64,000 nt of DNA from the NCBI GenBank assembly GCA_003024175.1, contig MDYQ01000042.1, forward strand, positions 85,227-149,226. The letters run 5' to 3'. Positions 21,317 through 34,179 of the stretch are shown piece after piece. Source of the DNA: Planoprotostelium fungivorum (Eukaryota; Evosea; Variosea; Cavosteliida; Cavosteliaceae). A program made the position numbers and the translations under genes. The notes beneath the pieces were generated by a model, which saw only the letters and a list, made by a program, of their open reading frames with translations, was not told the DNA's origin and ran no database searches. Each line of letters opens with the position of its first letter. Position 1 is the stretch's first letter.

Positions 21317-24300
21317 ATGGACGCTGTATATATATCGTCCGATGAAGAAGAGAGAAATGTAAAGCGTCAAAAGATAGCACCACCGAGCCCCATTATTGAG
21401 GAAGATGATAGCTCCCAGCTCATAGACTCGCCGGAGAATAGTCCTAAGAAAGAGTCAGAGAGTAAAAAGACCTTGTTTCAAAATATTGGTCAAAACAAGG
21501 TGATGTCTAATTATCCGCGAGTTCTGATGTGATTAGACACCAACGCCAACCAAGAAGAAATTGATGGCAGTTAAATCTAGTAAATCACCGTCACCGCCTC
21601 AGAAGGTGATCGGTGCGCCACCCCTTCATCTCACACAAACAGAACCTCTTGAGTTTTTTCGTAAAGAAACACGTTCAAGAAAGTCCAAAACCAACACTCT
21701 CGCAACAACCGAAGAAGATGACGAGTGAGGAGATCATCAAGAAGGAATCCAAAGAGCAGTACATCGACGACAGCGACGAGGACTTTGAGAGTACACCGAA
21801 GGCATCCGAATTCAAAAGGAATTTCATCTTACCGTCTGAAAAGGCAGCCGAGGGTCCCCAGGAGCCCTTTGTGCTAGACGAAGATCCACTTGTACAAGTG
21901 AGTCTGATTGTCCTACCGTCCCTCACATTCAATTGACACCTCTTCAGATACCGGGGTCGATCAACAGTAAGTTGAGGGACTATCAGAGAGAGGGAGTCAA
22001 ATTTTTGTACAGCCATTACCGTAACAACTCTGGAGCCATCTTGGGAGATGGTGAAGCTTTTTCTCGTTGTTGATACTGACTCGATCAGATATGGGACTGG
22101 GTAAGACGATACAAACCATAGCCTTCGTGTGCTCTATTCTGGGCGTAGGAGGAAAGACAGAGGCGAAGAGTCGATTTTTTACTTCAGCTGAGTCGAAGGA
22201 AAACTTAGAGCATGTTCTCATCGTGATGCCGGGTGTGTTTCCCTTCTGTTTCAATGTACTCATTTCTTTAGCTTCGGTCTTGACGCAATGGGAACGAGAG
22301 ATCAGGAAGTGGACGTGTCTGAGGGTATCACAATATCACGGTAACAAGCGAGAGGAAGTGCTGACCAGATTGAAGAGGGACAACATCAACGTCATGTGAG
22401 CGAGAGGATGGATTCTCTCCTGACGAATACAGGCTGACCAGCTATGAGACCTTTCGAATCGACCAAGACAACATCAACGTCATCAACTGGAAGTGTATCA
22501 TCTTCGATGAAGTCCACAAGATCAAGAACAAGGGATCTAAGGTGAGGTGTTGAGAGAGTGTCAGGATGACGGAAACAGGTCACCCAATCCGCTCAATCGA
22601 TAAGGACCACCCGTCGTTATGGACTGACGGGAACTGTGATACAAAACTCTTTTGACGAGTTATGGACTCTCGTCGATTTCATCTGCCCCAATTACCTCGG
22701 TTCTTTGCAAGACTTCCGCTTACAGTGAAGATTCGACGGGTCGTCCTCTTCTCATCTGAAACAGTTACATTCAGAACATCAAGAACGGACAGAGACACGA
22801 TGCCACGTACAATCAGATCGCAAAGGGAAGACTGTGCTCTAAACGATTATCTGAAAAGATCAAGAAGATCGTTATTCGCAGGGACAAGACTCTCATCGCG
22901 GATACGGTGATCTATGCAAATCATTCACGAATGATCTGATTTCACCTCAGCTGCCCGGAAAAGAAGATCACGTGATATTCTGCAGTCTCACACCCGTTCA
23001 ACTGGCCATCTATCAACGCATCCTCAAATCCCCCGACTTTGAATTCTTGAGAAGAATGGGTGAGAAGTGTAACTGCGGTTCACAGTTCAAGCGAGTCGAC
23101 TGTTGTCACAAGGGAGAGGCTGGACAAGAGAGGGACACGAAGAAAATCTGTGAGTCGTTCCCTCTGCCCCTCTCACACCTCCAGTGCTTCCCGCCATCAC
23201 TCGTCTCTTGAAAGTTGCCAACCGTAAGTGTCCGTCTCTCTTCTCTCCTGATCTACTGCAGATCCCGCTCTGTTGGTACCCGACGAGAAGAAGGCAGGGG
23301 AGAAGTACGACAATGAGAAGGCCTTCTCTCAGATGGCATTCGGAGAGAACGCAGAAGAGATTGAGGAGATGCTAAAGAACGGTGAGAGATCAACAGGAGG
23401 AGGAGGAAGCTGAATGACAGACAGGCGATTACGAGAGGATGTGCACGAAGCTGAAGGTTCTCAAATCTCTCCTTCCCATATGGAACAAGAAGAAAGAGAA
23501 GGTGAGATGACAACAAGAGATGAAGGGTGACGATGAATAGGTCTTGCTGTTCTCCTACTCCACGAGGGTCATGGACATTCTCGCAAAGTTCTTGAGAAAA
23601 GAGAAGCACACGTTCCACAGGCTGGACGGAAGTACATCACTCGCCAATCGACAGAAACTGGTGGACAACTTCAATTCTTCCCCAAGCGTGAGTGTCTTCC
23701 TCATCAGTACCAAAGCGGGTGGGCTGGGCCTCAATCTCGTCTCTGCCAACATCGTCGTTGTCTTTGATCCCAACTGGTGAGGGAGTGGAGGGTAGAGGTC
23801 TCTCTGACAGATGAAGGAACGTCTCGCATGACCTGCAGGCCCAAGACAGAGCATACCGCATCGGGCAGAAGAAGAGAACGAAGGTGTACCGAATGATTGC
23901 GGCGGGGACCATCGAGGAGATGATCTACAACCGTCAAGTCTACAAGCAGCAGTTGGCCAACATAGGAATGCACGGTGAGGGGAGGAGAGGATCGAACTGA
24001 CGTGGACAGGAGGAAACGAGAGGAGGTACTTCACGGGAGTGCAGGGACAGAAGGGACAAGAAGGAGAGATCTTTGGTGCGGCCAACCTCCTCAAGCTCAT
24101 CACCGATGCAGTCATGACGGACGGTGAGACAGAGTGAAGGAGTGGACTAAGAGGAGCAGAGATCATCAAGAGGACACAGAGGGCGGAGGAAGAGTTTCAC
24201 ATCGAGGAGAGTAAGGACAACGAGAAGGAGAAGGAGGGAACAGACATGGAGCTGCTGCTGAACAGGTGAGGAGGGGAGACGGAGGAGCTGATGGAGACAG

Positions 24301-24951
24301 TGACCACGGAGAGGTCGATGAGAACATGGAAGAGCTACTGCACAGCTCTGGAGTGGTGTACAGCCATCTCAACAATTCCATGGTGGGAGAATCGAAGGCA
24401 GAGAAGAGATTGCTGGAACAGGCCACGAGGGAGTACCAAGAGCAATTGAGCCGAGAAGAACAAGCGAGGAGGAGAAAAGAACTCCTCGACCAAGAACTGG
24501 CTCGATTTCAGCAGATGGCACCCAGAAACATTCCCTACAATGTGAGTCAAGGGAGAAGGTCAACATCTAACGAGAATAGAACCTACACCTTCCCATGGCC
24601 ACTGCCGCTGATTTTCGCAGTGAGAGGTCAACACTGGATTTCAGAGGGGGGCTGCAGAATAAGAGGAACGTCATGCAGGGCACTGCCTATCAGAACACAC
24701 AGTACTCGCACTCACAGCAGTCACAACACCCGCATACACAGTACTCACAGGCACAACACTCACAGGCACAACTTCAGTCACAACACTTGCAGAGGCAGGC
24801 ACAACAGCTGCTGGAACAACAAATGCAACAGACGATGCAGCAAGGACAAGCACCGAGAGTGAATCAGACGGTGCAGATGGCAAGGAAGGTGCTGGGGGCT
24901 CAATTCCCTTCCTTTCCCTTTCCCTCTCAGCTGAATAGGGGTCCTCAATAA
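21317..24951 (+). CDS. SNF2-family DNA-dependent ATPase, ERCC6L2/Rad26-like
   Basis: DNA translocase linked to repair and replication (family role). The helicase motifs are in order: [28 protein letters not shown] (Walker A), [22 protein letters not shown] (Walker B DEVH), [25 protein letters not shown], then [32 protein letters not shown] and [12 protein letters not shown] Cys cluster ([13 protein letters not shown]) between the lobes is characteristic of the ERCC6L2 branch, which favours that over CSB. The N-terminus is acidic/Ser-rich and, across a splice junction near 21600-21665, contains QKNLLSFF, a perfect PIP box. The C-terminus is Gln-rich (24660-24950). About a dozen introns. The stop is 29 bp from the MED14 stop. 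Confidence 0.82.
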
Positions 24952-24980
24952 AGAGGAGATAAAGAAAGAGACAAAATGGT

Positions 24981-27466
24981 TTAGATGCAAGCTCTCTCCA
25001 AAATCTGATAACAAGCGGACACTGGAAGTGGCCTTGGCTCCAGAACATCCTCTACGGCCGTTCTCTCTGTGATGGATGAATAGCGAGGAGAATGGGGTGC
25101 TCACCGATGGTCTGGTACTTTTCAACATCAACAAAAGCGGGGTACGTTGTGTTCGGTCTGTGTCTGGTGAGTGGGAGGTGTGGGATTCACTCACTTTGTC
25201 TTGAGGAGGTACAGATGCCGTGACAGTGATGGGTTGATGTCCACCACCAGAAAGAAATCGTGGAAGGGTGGCGAGAATCTCATGTGGATTGCTTCTTCTG
25301 TTACATCGAGCCCCTCTGCTACTGCTGAACGGATTCTCAGACGGAGAGAAGAGTATGGAATGTGGATAAGGAACGTGATGCTTACCTTTGGTGGGAAGAT
25401 ATCTTGTGGGGATCAGACGAGCAGAGTGAGCCGCCTGTTCGTAGAATTCCATCAATTTGATGTGGAAGATCTTTCGAACGATCTCCGTGATCTGCGTGAT
25501 ATCCTGGTTGAGCTTATCTTCCATATCCTTCAGATAGCCTGCAGATGTCAGGATGAACGATGAGACCGAGACAGGGTACCATCATCGAGAGAAGGGGGAT
25601 TGATGGTGAGAAGGAATCTCCCAGAGTCATGGTCGATGTGTATCGTCAAAAAGGAAGGATAGATCATCTCGATCCTCATATAAATAGTATTCTCCTCTGT
25701 TCTCTGTCAGTTGTGAAAGGGCATCCAATACTGACCTTCGGACACCAATTTCGTCCTGCCGATGAGATTGTATCTGCCATTCTCTTTTTGGAGGGCATCT
25801 TGGAGTTGATGAAACTGTGTCTGGGAGGATGATAATATGATCTCTTCGAGGACGGCTTCGAGGTTGAGAGCATCTGGATGTTGCTGCTCTCATGAGTGAA
25901 AGGAGAGGCGTATGAATCACCATCTTCCACTGTCTCGATTGTTTCGTCGTGAGATCAATGATCTCTGGGTGGTGACGGATCGTCAGTTCATTCGTTTCGG
26001 CGGATATCTCTAATATCCGTTGTTGCCCTGTTTCAACATGAGTTCTCCTTCCGTACATATATGATATAAGTTTGAGTGATGTTCGTTTCGGCTCAGATGT
26101 GATATCCTATCTCATCAATTGTACCTTGGGAGGGAGTGTGAGTCCAATAACTGAGAGAGGTCATGACGGATGGACACGATGAGACTCACCGAATAGTGAG
26201 CTTGTTTGGGGAATATTCTGGGTAAAAGTTGAGATTCGGCTTTGTCTTCTTCAAGTGATAACTCTGGCTATACAGTACATACAGTTGCAGATCGATACAG
26301 AATGTATGGACGACATGATACAATTCCAAGAGAGGTTCCGTGGAGGCTTCCATTCTGCTGGCTGCCAATGTTCGGATGGCATTGTTCTGATGCTTCCAGT
26401 TCTCGTAATTCAGCCCCACTGCCCCCTCCACGGCTGCTCTCTCTCATCTTCTGCAATGGACAAACACCCACCTCGATCAGAGGAGACCTTAATGTCCACT
26501 TTGATCACAGTCCACATGTCCCTCTCCACTTCAATTCCAAGGTGCACCTCAAATTCGTGCGCCGCCTCTAAGACAGCACAACCGTTTTCTGTTTCGATCA
26601 GAGTTCACACTCTCAATGGACTCACCGATGCGTATCGAGGAGAATACGGGTGGTACCTGATGTGATGTGAGAGGAGAAAAATGACAATCCTTCACCTCAG
26701 TCGCACTTAATTTGGCATCGATCAATTGACCTAACTTCTGGACGATGTATTTTTTCGTGTCACCTGTGTGACGTGAGCGATAAGAATGAGAGAATGACTG
26801 ACCATCGGTAGAAGGAGGTTTGATCGCGAGAGGACCTTGCAGAGAGGTGGGTAATCTGAGGTACGATCCATTCAAGAGAACATCGACAGCAGTGTTCAGA
26901 TCGTAGGATGGCTCTTGAACCCAACGAAGATGGAGGTGGACATTGCATAACGTATCTGCTGCCATCTGAAAACATCGATTCTGTACCTCGAGTATGCTCA
27001 TGATCTCCTTTGAAAGAATATTATTACGAGATAACATCACACCGAATCACCTGATTCACTTTGGATAGCAGAGTGGCACCCATTCCAACACCTCTCTTCT
27101 CTCCCTGTTTCGTGTGGTCTGGACGTGCTTTGATCCACTGTAGGATGGTATATAGTTTGCTCATCAGAACTCTGGTTTGTAATAGGAAAGCCCTAAGTCT
27201 TTCTTTTTTACTCAGATCGTCCAAATTGCCTGAACTGTAACCCATCATCAGATCTGATTCCTGATACATACATGCCAGATGATTGAGCAGTATACAGCGG
27301 TCATTATCCGATGGTATTAATTTTACGTTCAATACAGGGTAATAATGCTTCACCTGTTGATCAAAAGACCAAAATGTTGGTAGGTTTGTTGGACAACACC
27401 ATTTATGATGGCGCCAAAAGAGATATACTGAGGCTGGAAGCCATTCGCGTCCATGTTGAGCTCCAT
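24981..27466 (-). CDS. MED14: Mediator complex subunit 14 (MED14)
   Basis: Central scaffold of RNA polymerase II Mediator. The start at ATG 27466 (27454 is also possible) gives YISFGAIINGVVQQTYQHFGLLIN, followed by ERLRAFLLQTRVLMSKLYTILQWIK. Then come SILEVQNRCFQMAADTLCNVH and AVDVLLNGSYLRLPTSLQGP, which reproduce the N-terminal MED14 signature (LL..TR..L.KL..L.+W, then DVL..G.Y.RLP). Later exons include KKYIVQKLGQLIDAKL, HIKLMEFYEQAAHSARL and a C-terminal end at TAA 24981. About ten introns. At roughly 650-700 residues it is shorter than metazoan MED14, as in other protists. Nuclear; conserved N-terminal half, divergent C-terminal half. Confidence 0.8.
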
Positions 27467-27584
27467 CGCCTTGCGATGAAGTGGTGAGCATTCACCGAAA
27501 ATTTCTTTCGACTTGAAAGTATTGAACTCTCATAGAATTATCCACCAGACCGAGAATAACGAAATTGAGAAGAAGATCGTCAAG
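27467..27584. promoter_or_regulatory. 118-bp bidirectional promoter (MED14 / DPH1)
   Basis: Divergent start codons at 27466 and 27585. The sequence is AT-richer than the flanking exons and no known box can be named. Confidence 0.45.
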
Positions 27585-29365
27585 ATGGATGGATCTGATG
27601 GGGTATCAGAGCTGACCAAAGATACGGCAGTGACAGAAGTGAAGAAAACAAAGAGGAGGTTTGTGGGAAGAAAGAAGGCGAACATCAGTAGTGATGGACA
27701 AGATGGCTCCTTGACAACCACCAGTGAGTTATAGTTGCATTTCGACCGACCCTTACCGTACGAAGAGAAGATCACTGGACCTCGCTTTACGCAGATGCCA
27801 GCCGAATTCCTGGAGAACAAAGAGCTCAATGATGCAGTGAGGACACTACTCCCCACCAACTACAATTTCGAAATTCACAAGACACTCTGGAGAATCAAAC
27901 AACTGATGGACAGTAAAACACCCAACCCCGAAGGAGTGAAAGAATTCAGAGTGAGCCATACAAGTAAATTAATTCATCATTGAGTTGTAGGTGGCTTTAC
28001 AATTTCCTGAGGGACTGTTGATGTACTCTTGCATTATATCCGACATCTTAGAGAGGTGATCCATCATCATCGACTGTGGTTGATCAGCCACAGATTCGCC
28101 AAAGTCGAGACGCTGATCATGGGTGATGTCACCTATGGTGCTTGCTGGTGACTCGTCTGTTCTGTTTGTGTTGATTGACAGGGAAAAGCGTCGATGACTT
28201 CTCTGCTGCGGCACTTGGATGTGACCTATTGGTGCATTATGGCCACAGTTGCTTGAGTGAGCATGATTGTCCATTTATTTGAATGTACAAACTGACCATC
28301 ACAGTTCCGATCGATATATGTAACACGAGTGTTCTCTATGTGTTTGTGGATATCAAATTCGATTTAGATCATTTCGTCCAAACTGTCAAGTTCAACTTCA
28401 AAGAGGGAACGAAATTGATTCTCATCAGTACAATTCAATTTGCCGCCTCACTAGGAGTATGCATTTCACACTGCCCATCACTCATCTTTCTAGTTGGCTA
28501 AGAATATGCTCCTGCCCACCTTCCCGGAGATTATCGTACCTCAAGCCAAACCTTTGTCACCAGGAGAGATATTAGGTGAGCTGATCGATACACATGAACA
28601 TAACTGAGCCAAGGATGCACATCACCTAAGGTTCCGGGAGATCGTGAGGCACTGATGTGTGTACCCATACAGTCTCTTGGCTCATTTCTCTCAGATACCT
28701 GGGAGACGGAAGATTTCACCTGGAATCGATCATGATATCAAATCCTGAACTGTCGGCCTACCGATACGACCCTTACTCGAAATCCTTCACGATAGAAAAC
28801 TACGATTTCGATCAGATGTATTCCATTCGAAGGTTTGTCCATCTTTCAAGTCACTTCATCCTAGAAGGGATGACGATCTTCTCCTCTGATCTTATGCCTC
28901 TCCATTCCACTGACGAGAGAAGGTCCGCTATCGAGAGAGCATCCAAGGGAAAGAAGTACGGAATCATTCTCGGGACTCTAGGAAGACAGGGAAATCCTGC
29001 CATCGTGAAGGTACGCACAAAGAGTGTTCTGGTCTAACGGGGACAGAGATTAGAGGAGGCATGTCATGCGGCAGGGAAGGAGAGCATCATCCTCCTCCTC
29101 TCAGAGATCTTCCCCTCGAAGCTGGACTTGATGACACAAGTAGACGCATGGATCCAGGTGAGGGTGTAGTCTACGCGACAGACGATGACACATTTAGGTG
29201 GCATGTCCCCGTCTGTCGATCGATTGGGGCTACGCCTTCGAGCGTCCTCTGTTAAATCCGTATGAGGCTTTCGTGGCCATGGGACAGGCAGAGTGGCAGA
29301 GTGTGTACCCCATGGACTTTTACTCCAAGGAGGGAGGGAAGTGGTCCGTTTATTACCAACAATAA
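27585..29365 (+). CDS. DPH1: 2-(3-amino-3-carboxypropyl)histidine synthase subunit 1 (diphthamide biosynthesis DPH1)
   Basis: Radical-SAM-like 4Fe-4S enzyme that, with DPH2, starts diphthamide synthesis on elongation factor 2. The spliced frame gives PANFEIHKT-like [124 protein letters not shown] and [11 protein letters not shown]. The Cys residues in GACC, ILGC and VACP are the expected cluster ligands. A basic N-terminal extension ([12 protein letters not shown]) precedes the domain, as in homologues. About nine introns. Start to start distance from MED14 is 118 bp. Confidence 0.93.
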
Positions 29366-29387
29366 ACGAGTGATGCACACGGTTTAT

Positions 29388-31985
29388 TTACGAAAGATAA
29401 GGGGAGAGGGCAGAGCCAACGAGGGAGGCACCAGTGCACTCACCACCGGGACTACCCTCAGACAAGATCAAGAGGAAGGTGGTGAAGTCCTCCATAGACA
29501 GGGTCGTCTGCTCGAGTCAGAGATGGTAGAAGACCCAAATGAGACATGAGAAAGAATCAAATGAGACATGAGAAAGAATCAAATGAGACATGAATACGTA
29601 CCCCCAACTGGGAGAGGACGTCACGGAGGATATTACCACTGACAAGTACCTCCTCCTCTTTCTTGAACCGGGGGAGATTCCACAGGGTCTCATTGAGGTC
29701 CTGTGGCTCCACCAGAGTGTGTCCCATCACTTCCTCATGGTAGAGCAGTGAGGGTTGATCACACCCCACCAGCATGATCGAATGGAAGGTCTGCCAGGGT
29801 CATCCTATCGTCCCTCACTTCTTCTCACCTGGTTGAACGTGCTGTAGTATCGATTCTCGTAATCAAAGTACATGCCCTTCGTGTCGTTCATTCGAATGAA
29901 GAAGACTCTCTGCTTGAAGCAAGCATTGTCTGAGGCCAGTTCAACATTGTGGGTCCTGCAGATCCTGTACTGTGTCTTCCTCCACAAGTTTAGGATCTCT
30001 CCTGCAATGTCCTGCGGGAGTCAGCGAGAGGAGAGGGAAGAACGAACCTGTCTCTCTTCCATCCACTGGTGGAGAGCCTCCTCTACACCTCGGGTGGTGG
30101 AGATGACCCCTCCGATGTCATTCATTCGTTGGGTCACGATCGGAAGGTGGCTCGAGGGAAGTTCTCTCAGGAACCTGTGGGGTCAGAGGGATCTGGCTCT
30201 CTGACTCACTTGAACAGCTCCATCAGATGAGATCGTTGGGAGTGAATGGCATTCTCCTCCTTCGATTGGTGGTACATTCCATTGTAGCCATTGAATATGC
30301 GACTGAACTCTGCATCTTCTGCAGGCTTGACGTGCAGGATCTGTGGTGTGATCATCTCTCTCTGGAGGCGTACGCTCTCCCCAGCCACCATCATCAGCTC
30401 TGTGACGACAACATTTCCGATGTGGTAGACCGTGTCCAGTACACCTTGATGGTTTCTGTCTTGCTCAGTCTTCTCATGTCTCGTCAGCTCTCACTCTGGT
30501 CTCATTCTCCATTGGAATCCCTCATCAATGAGCTTCGAAAAGAAGGAGGCCTCGATCATGTGTAGATAATCCTGCAAGGGTTATTTTCTGTCATGCTTCT
30601 CCCCTCACCGTTGTATTCTCACCCAATTTGAGGAGGGACGATGTATCCCACTGACGGATCATATCGACAGTCACTTCTTGTCCTGGTTTCATTCAGTTCC
30701 ATCCAACCCATTGTCTCCATGTCCTACCTTTCACTGCATCATTGAGACTCGACAAGACATGAAGCATGTGGTCCATCAGACATTGCTTTCCTGAAGGTGT
30801 GATCTGTCTCGATCAGCAAGCGCAGGATGACTGTATGGTGTCACCGTCACAGGCATTGCTTTGGAAATAGTTGCATCCAAACTAGACAGGAGGTCCTCAT
30901 CGTTGTAAAAAGGGACGAGAGCTGGATTCAGTGGCTTGGAGATGATCTAGGTAGATGTCACGATCACCTGGTTCGTCTTCCACTCACTGCTCTCTCTTGT
31001 GCTCCGTTTTTCAGCTTGATATTCTCCTCTCTCAGCTTTTCCTTCACAGAATTCATTTTCTCCAGCTGCGTCGACGTTGATTCCAGCTTCTTCTTCATCT
31101 GGTCCATCTGTGCCTCCATGTTGGACTTTTCAGATCCAAGTTTAGCCTTCTCCTCCTCGATCCTCTTCGTCATCGATCCAATCATCTCTTCCTTCTTCAA
31201 TAATGATTCCTCTAGATCCTTGATCTTCCTTCTCAGCGTCTCTCTGATCGATTCAATCTCAAGAGATGACTATCACTCACCCTTCCTCCGTCTTGAGCTC
31301 TACTTCCATCTTCGTCTCTTTGGGTGCGGGAACAATGATCTTCCCTTGTTCCTCCTCCTCTTCCATCTGCATCTGGGTGTCCTCCACTTGTATCTTCTTT
31401 AGCTCCACGGTCTTGCTTGTGTCTTTCTTCGGTGGCTGGATATTGTTGTCCACTTTTCGATTCTCCTCCTCTTCCTCTGAACTCGATTCTTCACTTTCAG
31501 AAGACTCAACGATTCTCTTCGACTTTGGTTTCGCCACTGTGACATCTAATATTGGTGGTGCCTGAGGTATGATCAAAGAAACTCTTCCTTTCTTCTTGAT
31601 GGGCTTTTCTTCTTCAGAGTTGGAATCTGCCTTGTGTTAATCCAAATCTAGATCGACGACTCGAAGTACCTGAGTCACTCTCCGATTCCTTGATGGACTC
31701 TCGCGTTCTCTTGTTGTCGCTCTGTATAGGTGTCACAATCACCTACACGATTGCAATTTCTCACCTTCTTGACACTGTTCGATCCTTCAAAGTCCTGATA
31801 GTAAGATAGAAGCCTCTTTATCATCTCGGCTTTGAGTCCTATACAGAATCACAAACCATCACAAAGGCACGATCACCTTGCGTTTGGAGGTCATATTTGG
31901 TGAGAAGTTTTCTAAGATCGACGACACGAAGCTTCGTGAGTTCTTTCTCACTAAGAATCTCTGGGGCGTCTTGCGATTTACCCAT
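29388..31985 (-). CDS. SAP-domain coiled-coil nuclear protein
   Basis: ATG 31985 starts MGKSQDAPEIL followed by a SAP motif (LRVVDLRKLLTKYDLQTQG LKAEMIKRLL), a DNA/RNA-binding helix-turn-helix of chromatin proteins. Then come acidic Ser/Glu tracts (SSESEESSSEEEEE), a long coiled coil (about 30965-31230; KRIEEEKAKLGSEKSNMEAQMDQ) and a structured C-terminal region (MIEASFFSKLIDEGFQW, LRELPSSHLPIVTQRMNDIGGV, KQRVFFIRMNDTKGMYFDYENRYY, LVEPQDLNETLWNLPRF) that I cannot place. The overall order (SAP, acidic, coiled coil, folded end) recalls CCAR-type regulators but does not prove it. The last intron contains a 22-bp tandem repeat (29536-29593). Confidence 0.62.
29536..29593 (+). repeat. 22-bp tandem repeat (2.6 copies) inside last intron of SAP gene
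   Basis: CAAATGAGACATGAGAAAGAAT at 29536 and 29558, with a partial third copy from 29580. It falls within the intron between the LSQLG exon and the terminal exon of the SAP gene, lengthening an intron that otherwise would be typical in size. Confidence 0.9.
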
Positions 31986-32070
31986 GTTGAATATGGTGCT
32001 GTTTGTTCCAGAAAAAACGGCGGGAAACTTTTTCAGTAATTTTCGAGAGACCGATGCGATCGCGCACTTG
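31986..32070. promoter_or_regulatory. 85-bp bidirectional promoter (SAP protein / membrane glycoprotein)
   Basis: Divergent start codons at 31985 and 32071. Contains GAAAAAACGGCGGGAAACTT, which resembles an E2F-type TTTSGCGC-like core only loosely; no firm element can be named. Confidence 0.4.
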
Positions 32071-34130
32071 ATGATGTCAACGATATCACTCCCATTTTTG
32101 ATATTTTTGTCTCTTTTACATCATTCACACGCAGATATATGGTCTTCTATCAAAGAATCTATCAAGATTCCGACTGATGGTAATCCATTAGAATCGTGTG
32201 AGATCTAACGAATTTTAGCTTTTCGACCGTTGAATTCACAATTCGACGATGGCGTGAGCACACTTAGTCTGTGTTTTTCTGAAGGTCTCTCGCACAAGCG
32301 GTATTATGTAACAATACCCCCCTATCAACGCTATATGGAGGTGCTAGAATGAAATCGTCTCACCATTGACGTATCGTAGGAGAAATTAGGAATTATGCCC
32401 AAGAACACTACGGTGGAGGACAGACTCGACGAGTTTCATCACTTTCACCACGAGTACGTCAGAGAGAGATACGGAGCAGCTGTGAGTCAGACGATGATGG
32501 TGTTCATGACGGAGGGATAGATCGTACCAGGGCAACGAATGCACCTACCACAATACCAGAAGGGAAAATTATTCATGATCGGTGTTGGAAGCTCCTACGA
32601 ACAAAACATCACCCTGCAATTGTTCACTGCAGATGGCTCTCTCCTGACATCATCTCTCAATACTACGTATCCTTTCATCCGCATCTCACGAACAATTGTT
32701 CTTGACACAGAGTGGTCACAATCGGAGCACGAGCGGTACAGATCTGATCAGCAATTATGATGAAATCATGAGAAAGATGACAGAGGATCCAAAGATAGAG
32801 GTGAGAGATAGAAGAGAGACCGATTCATAGAAGATGAGGGAGTGACCGATCCAGGTATCATGGGAAAATGTGACGGTGTTATCGTCTCCACAACCGGGAA
32901 GCCCGTTCCACTACCATAACGACATCGATGTGAAGACACCCTCTCATCCCATGGGAGGCCCCATGTACAGCACTTTTCTCTCCTCCTTCTCGGATCGTTC
33001 CACGGCCACACCGTCCCTGATGGATCTCTTCATGATGAGGTAGGCTACTTGAATTGAATTCAAACTGAGGGACGAAGGGTTGGACTGCAACAGTGGAGGT
33101 CACCCAGGAGGGTCATCGTCTCATCATCATTCGTGATGTATTGGAATCGTCTCTCTGTGAACATCCATCTCGATCCACACAATGAAACGAGATACAACAC
33201 CACGGGGAAGCCCATCTTACGATCCAACTTGTTTGGTATCATGGTAGGAATGATACACTTGATGTCAACTCACAGTGACAGGACAGCGTCATTTATGGCA
33301 CGTACATCCATCTGCATGTGTCCACTGAGGTCCCTCTGTACATGCAATCGCAGGTGTATGAGACACTCGATAAGCTCAGGGACGCACTGAAAAAGGTGAT
33401 TCAAAGTGGAGTGAAGGGAATGACTCGAACAGGATGAGAAGGAGAACACCTGCAGTGAGTTGATCAATTGCACCATCTGGACACCCGTATCAGAGGCGAT
33501 CGAGATGAGAGGAGTGGACATCAATCAAGTGCTGGAGGCCGTCAGAAGACAGAGAGAGGTGATGGAGAGGTTAGAGAAAGATAGAGGCACCACACCTTTC
33601 AGGTCAGTCGATAGGAGAGAGAAGGAGTGACGAAAATAGTATGTTGCAACACATTCTACCCATCGCCTTCACTGTTCGGAAGCACCTGAGATCATCAGAG
33701 CACGTCCCCTTCTATTTCACCCAGTGCATAGGATCTCAAACCTACCCCCTACCCATTCTAGTCATGATCTCGAACGTCCTGTTGGGTGGCACTTTGATCG
33801 CCTTGGTTGTTGCCGTTGGCCTCTTATCCATCGCCATCTATTTCATCAGCAGCTCTTTGTGCTGGCTATTGTACAGGTGACACTGTCTCCCCTTCTCGAT
33901 TGACTCTATTTAGAAGAGGGAGTGATCCCCTGAGTGGATATCCATTTCTCACCTTTGTGCCCATTCAGATCCATCTCTTGTGTCTCAGATGGCCACGGAG
34001 GAGAAACGAGAGGGCGGGGAGAGACGAGAGTGACGTCGGAGAGATAGAACATAGATCAGCAGAGGAGGGAACAGAGGAGGGAGAGATGACAGAAGAAGCA
34101 GAGGTGACAGAGGGAACGGAGAACGAATGA
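32071..34130 (+). CDS. Type I membrane glycoprotein with acidic cytosolic tail, unknown family
   Basis: The start at ATG 32071 gives a signal peptide (STISLPFLIFLSLLHHSHA). The luminal part carries several N-glycosylation sequons (NTT, NIT, NVT, NET, NTT) and conserved-looking blocks (EDRLDEFHHFHHEYVRERYG, SPFHYHNDIDVKTPSHPMGG, YMQSQVYETLDKLRDALKK). A single membrane segment (ILVMISNVLLGGTLIALVVAVGLLSI) lies at about 33758-33860. An intron at about 33879-33915 leads to a basic stop-transfer stretch (RWPRRRNER) and a Glu-rich tail ending GTENE. Topology: lumen/outside N-terminus, cytosolic C-terminus. No enzyme motif is recognised. Divergent from the SAP gene with 85 bp between start codons. 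Confidence 0.6.
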
Positions 34131-34179
34131 AATATTTGTGTACTTGGTTGATTGTAGATCGCTTGAATATCTTTGTCAA

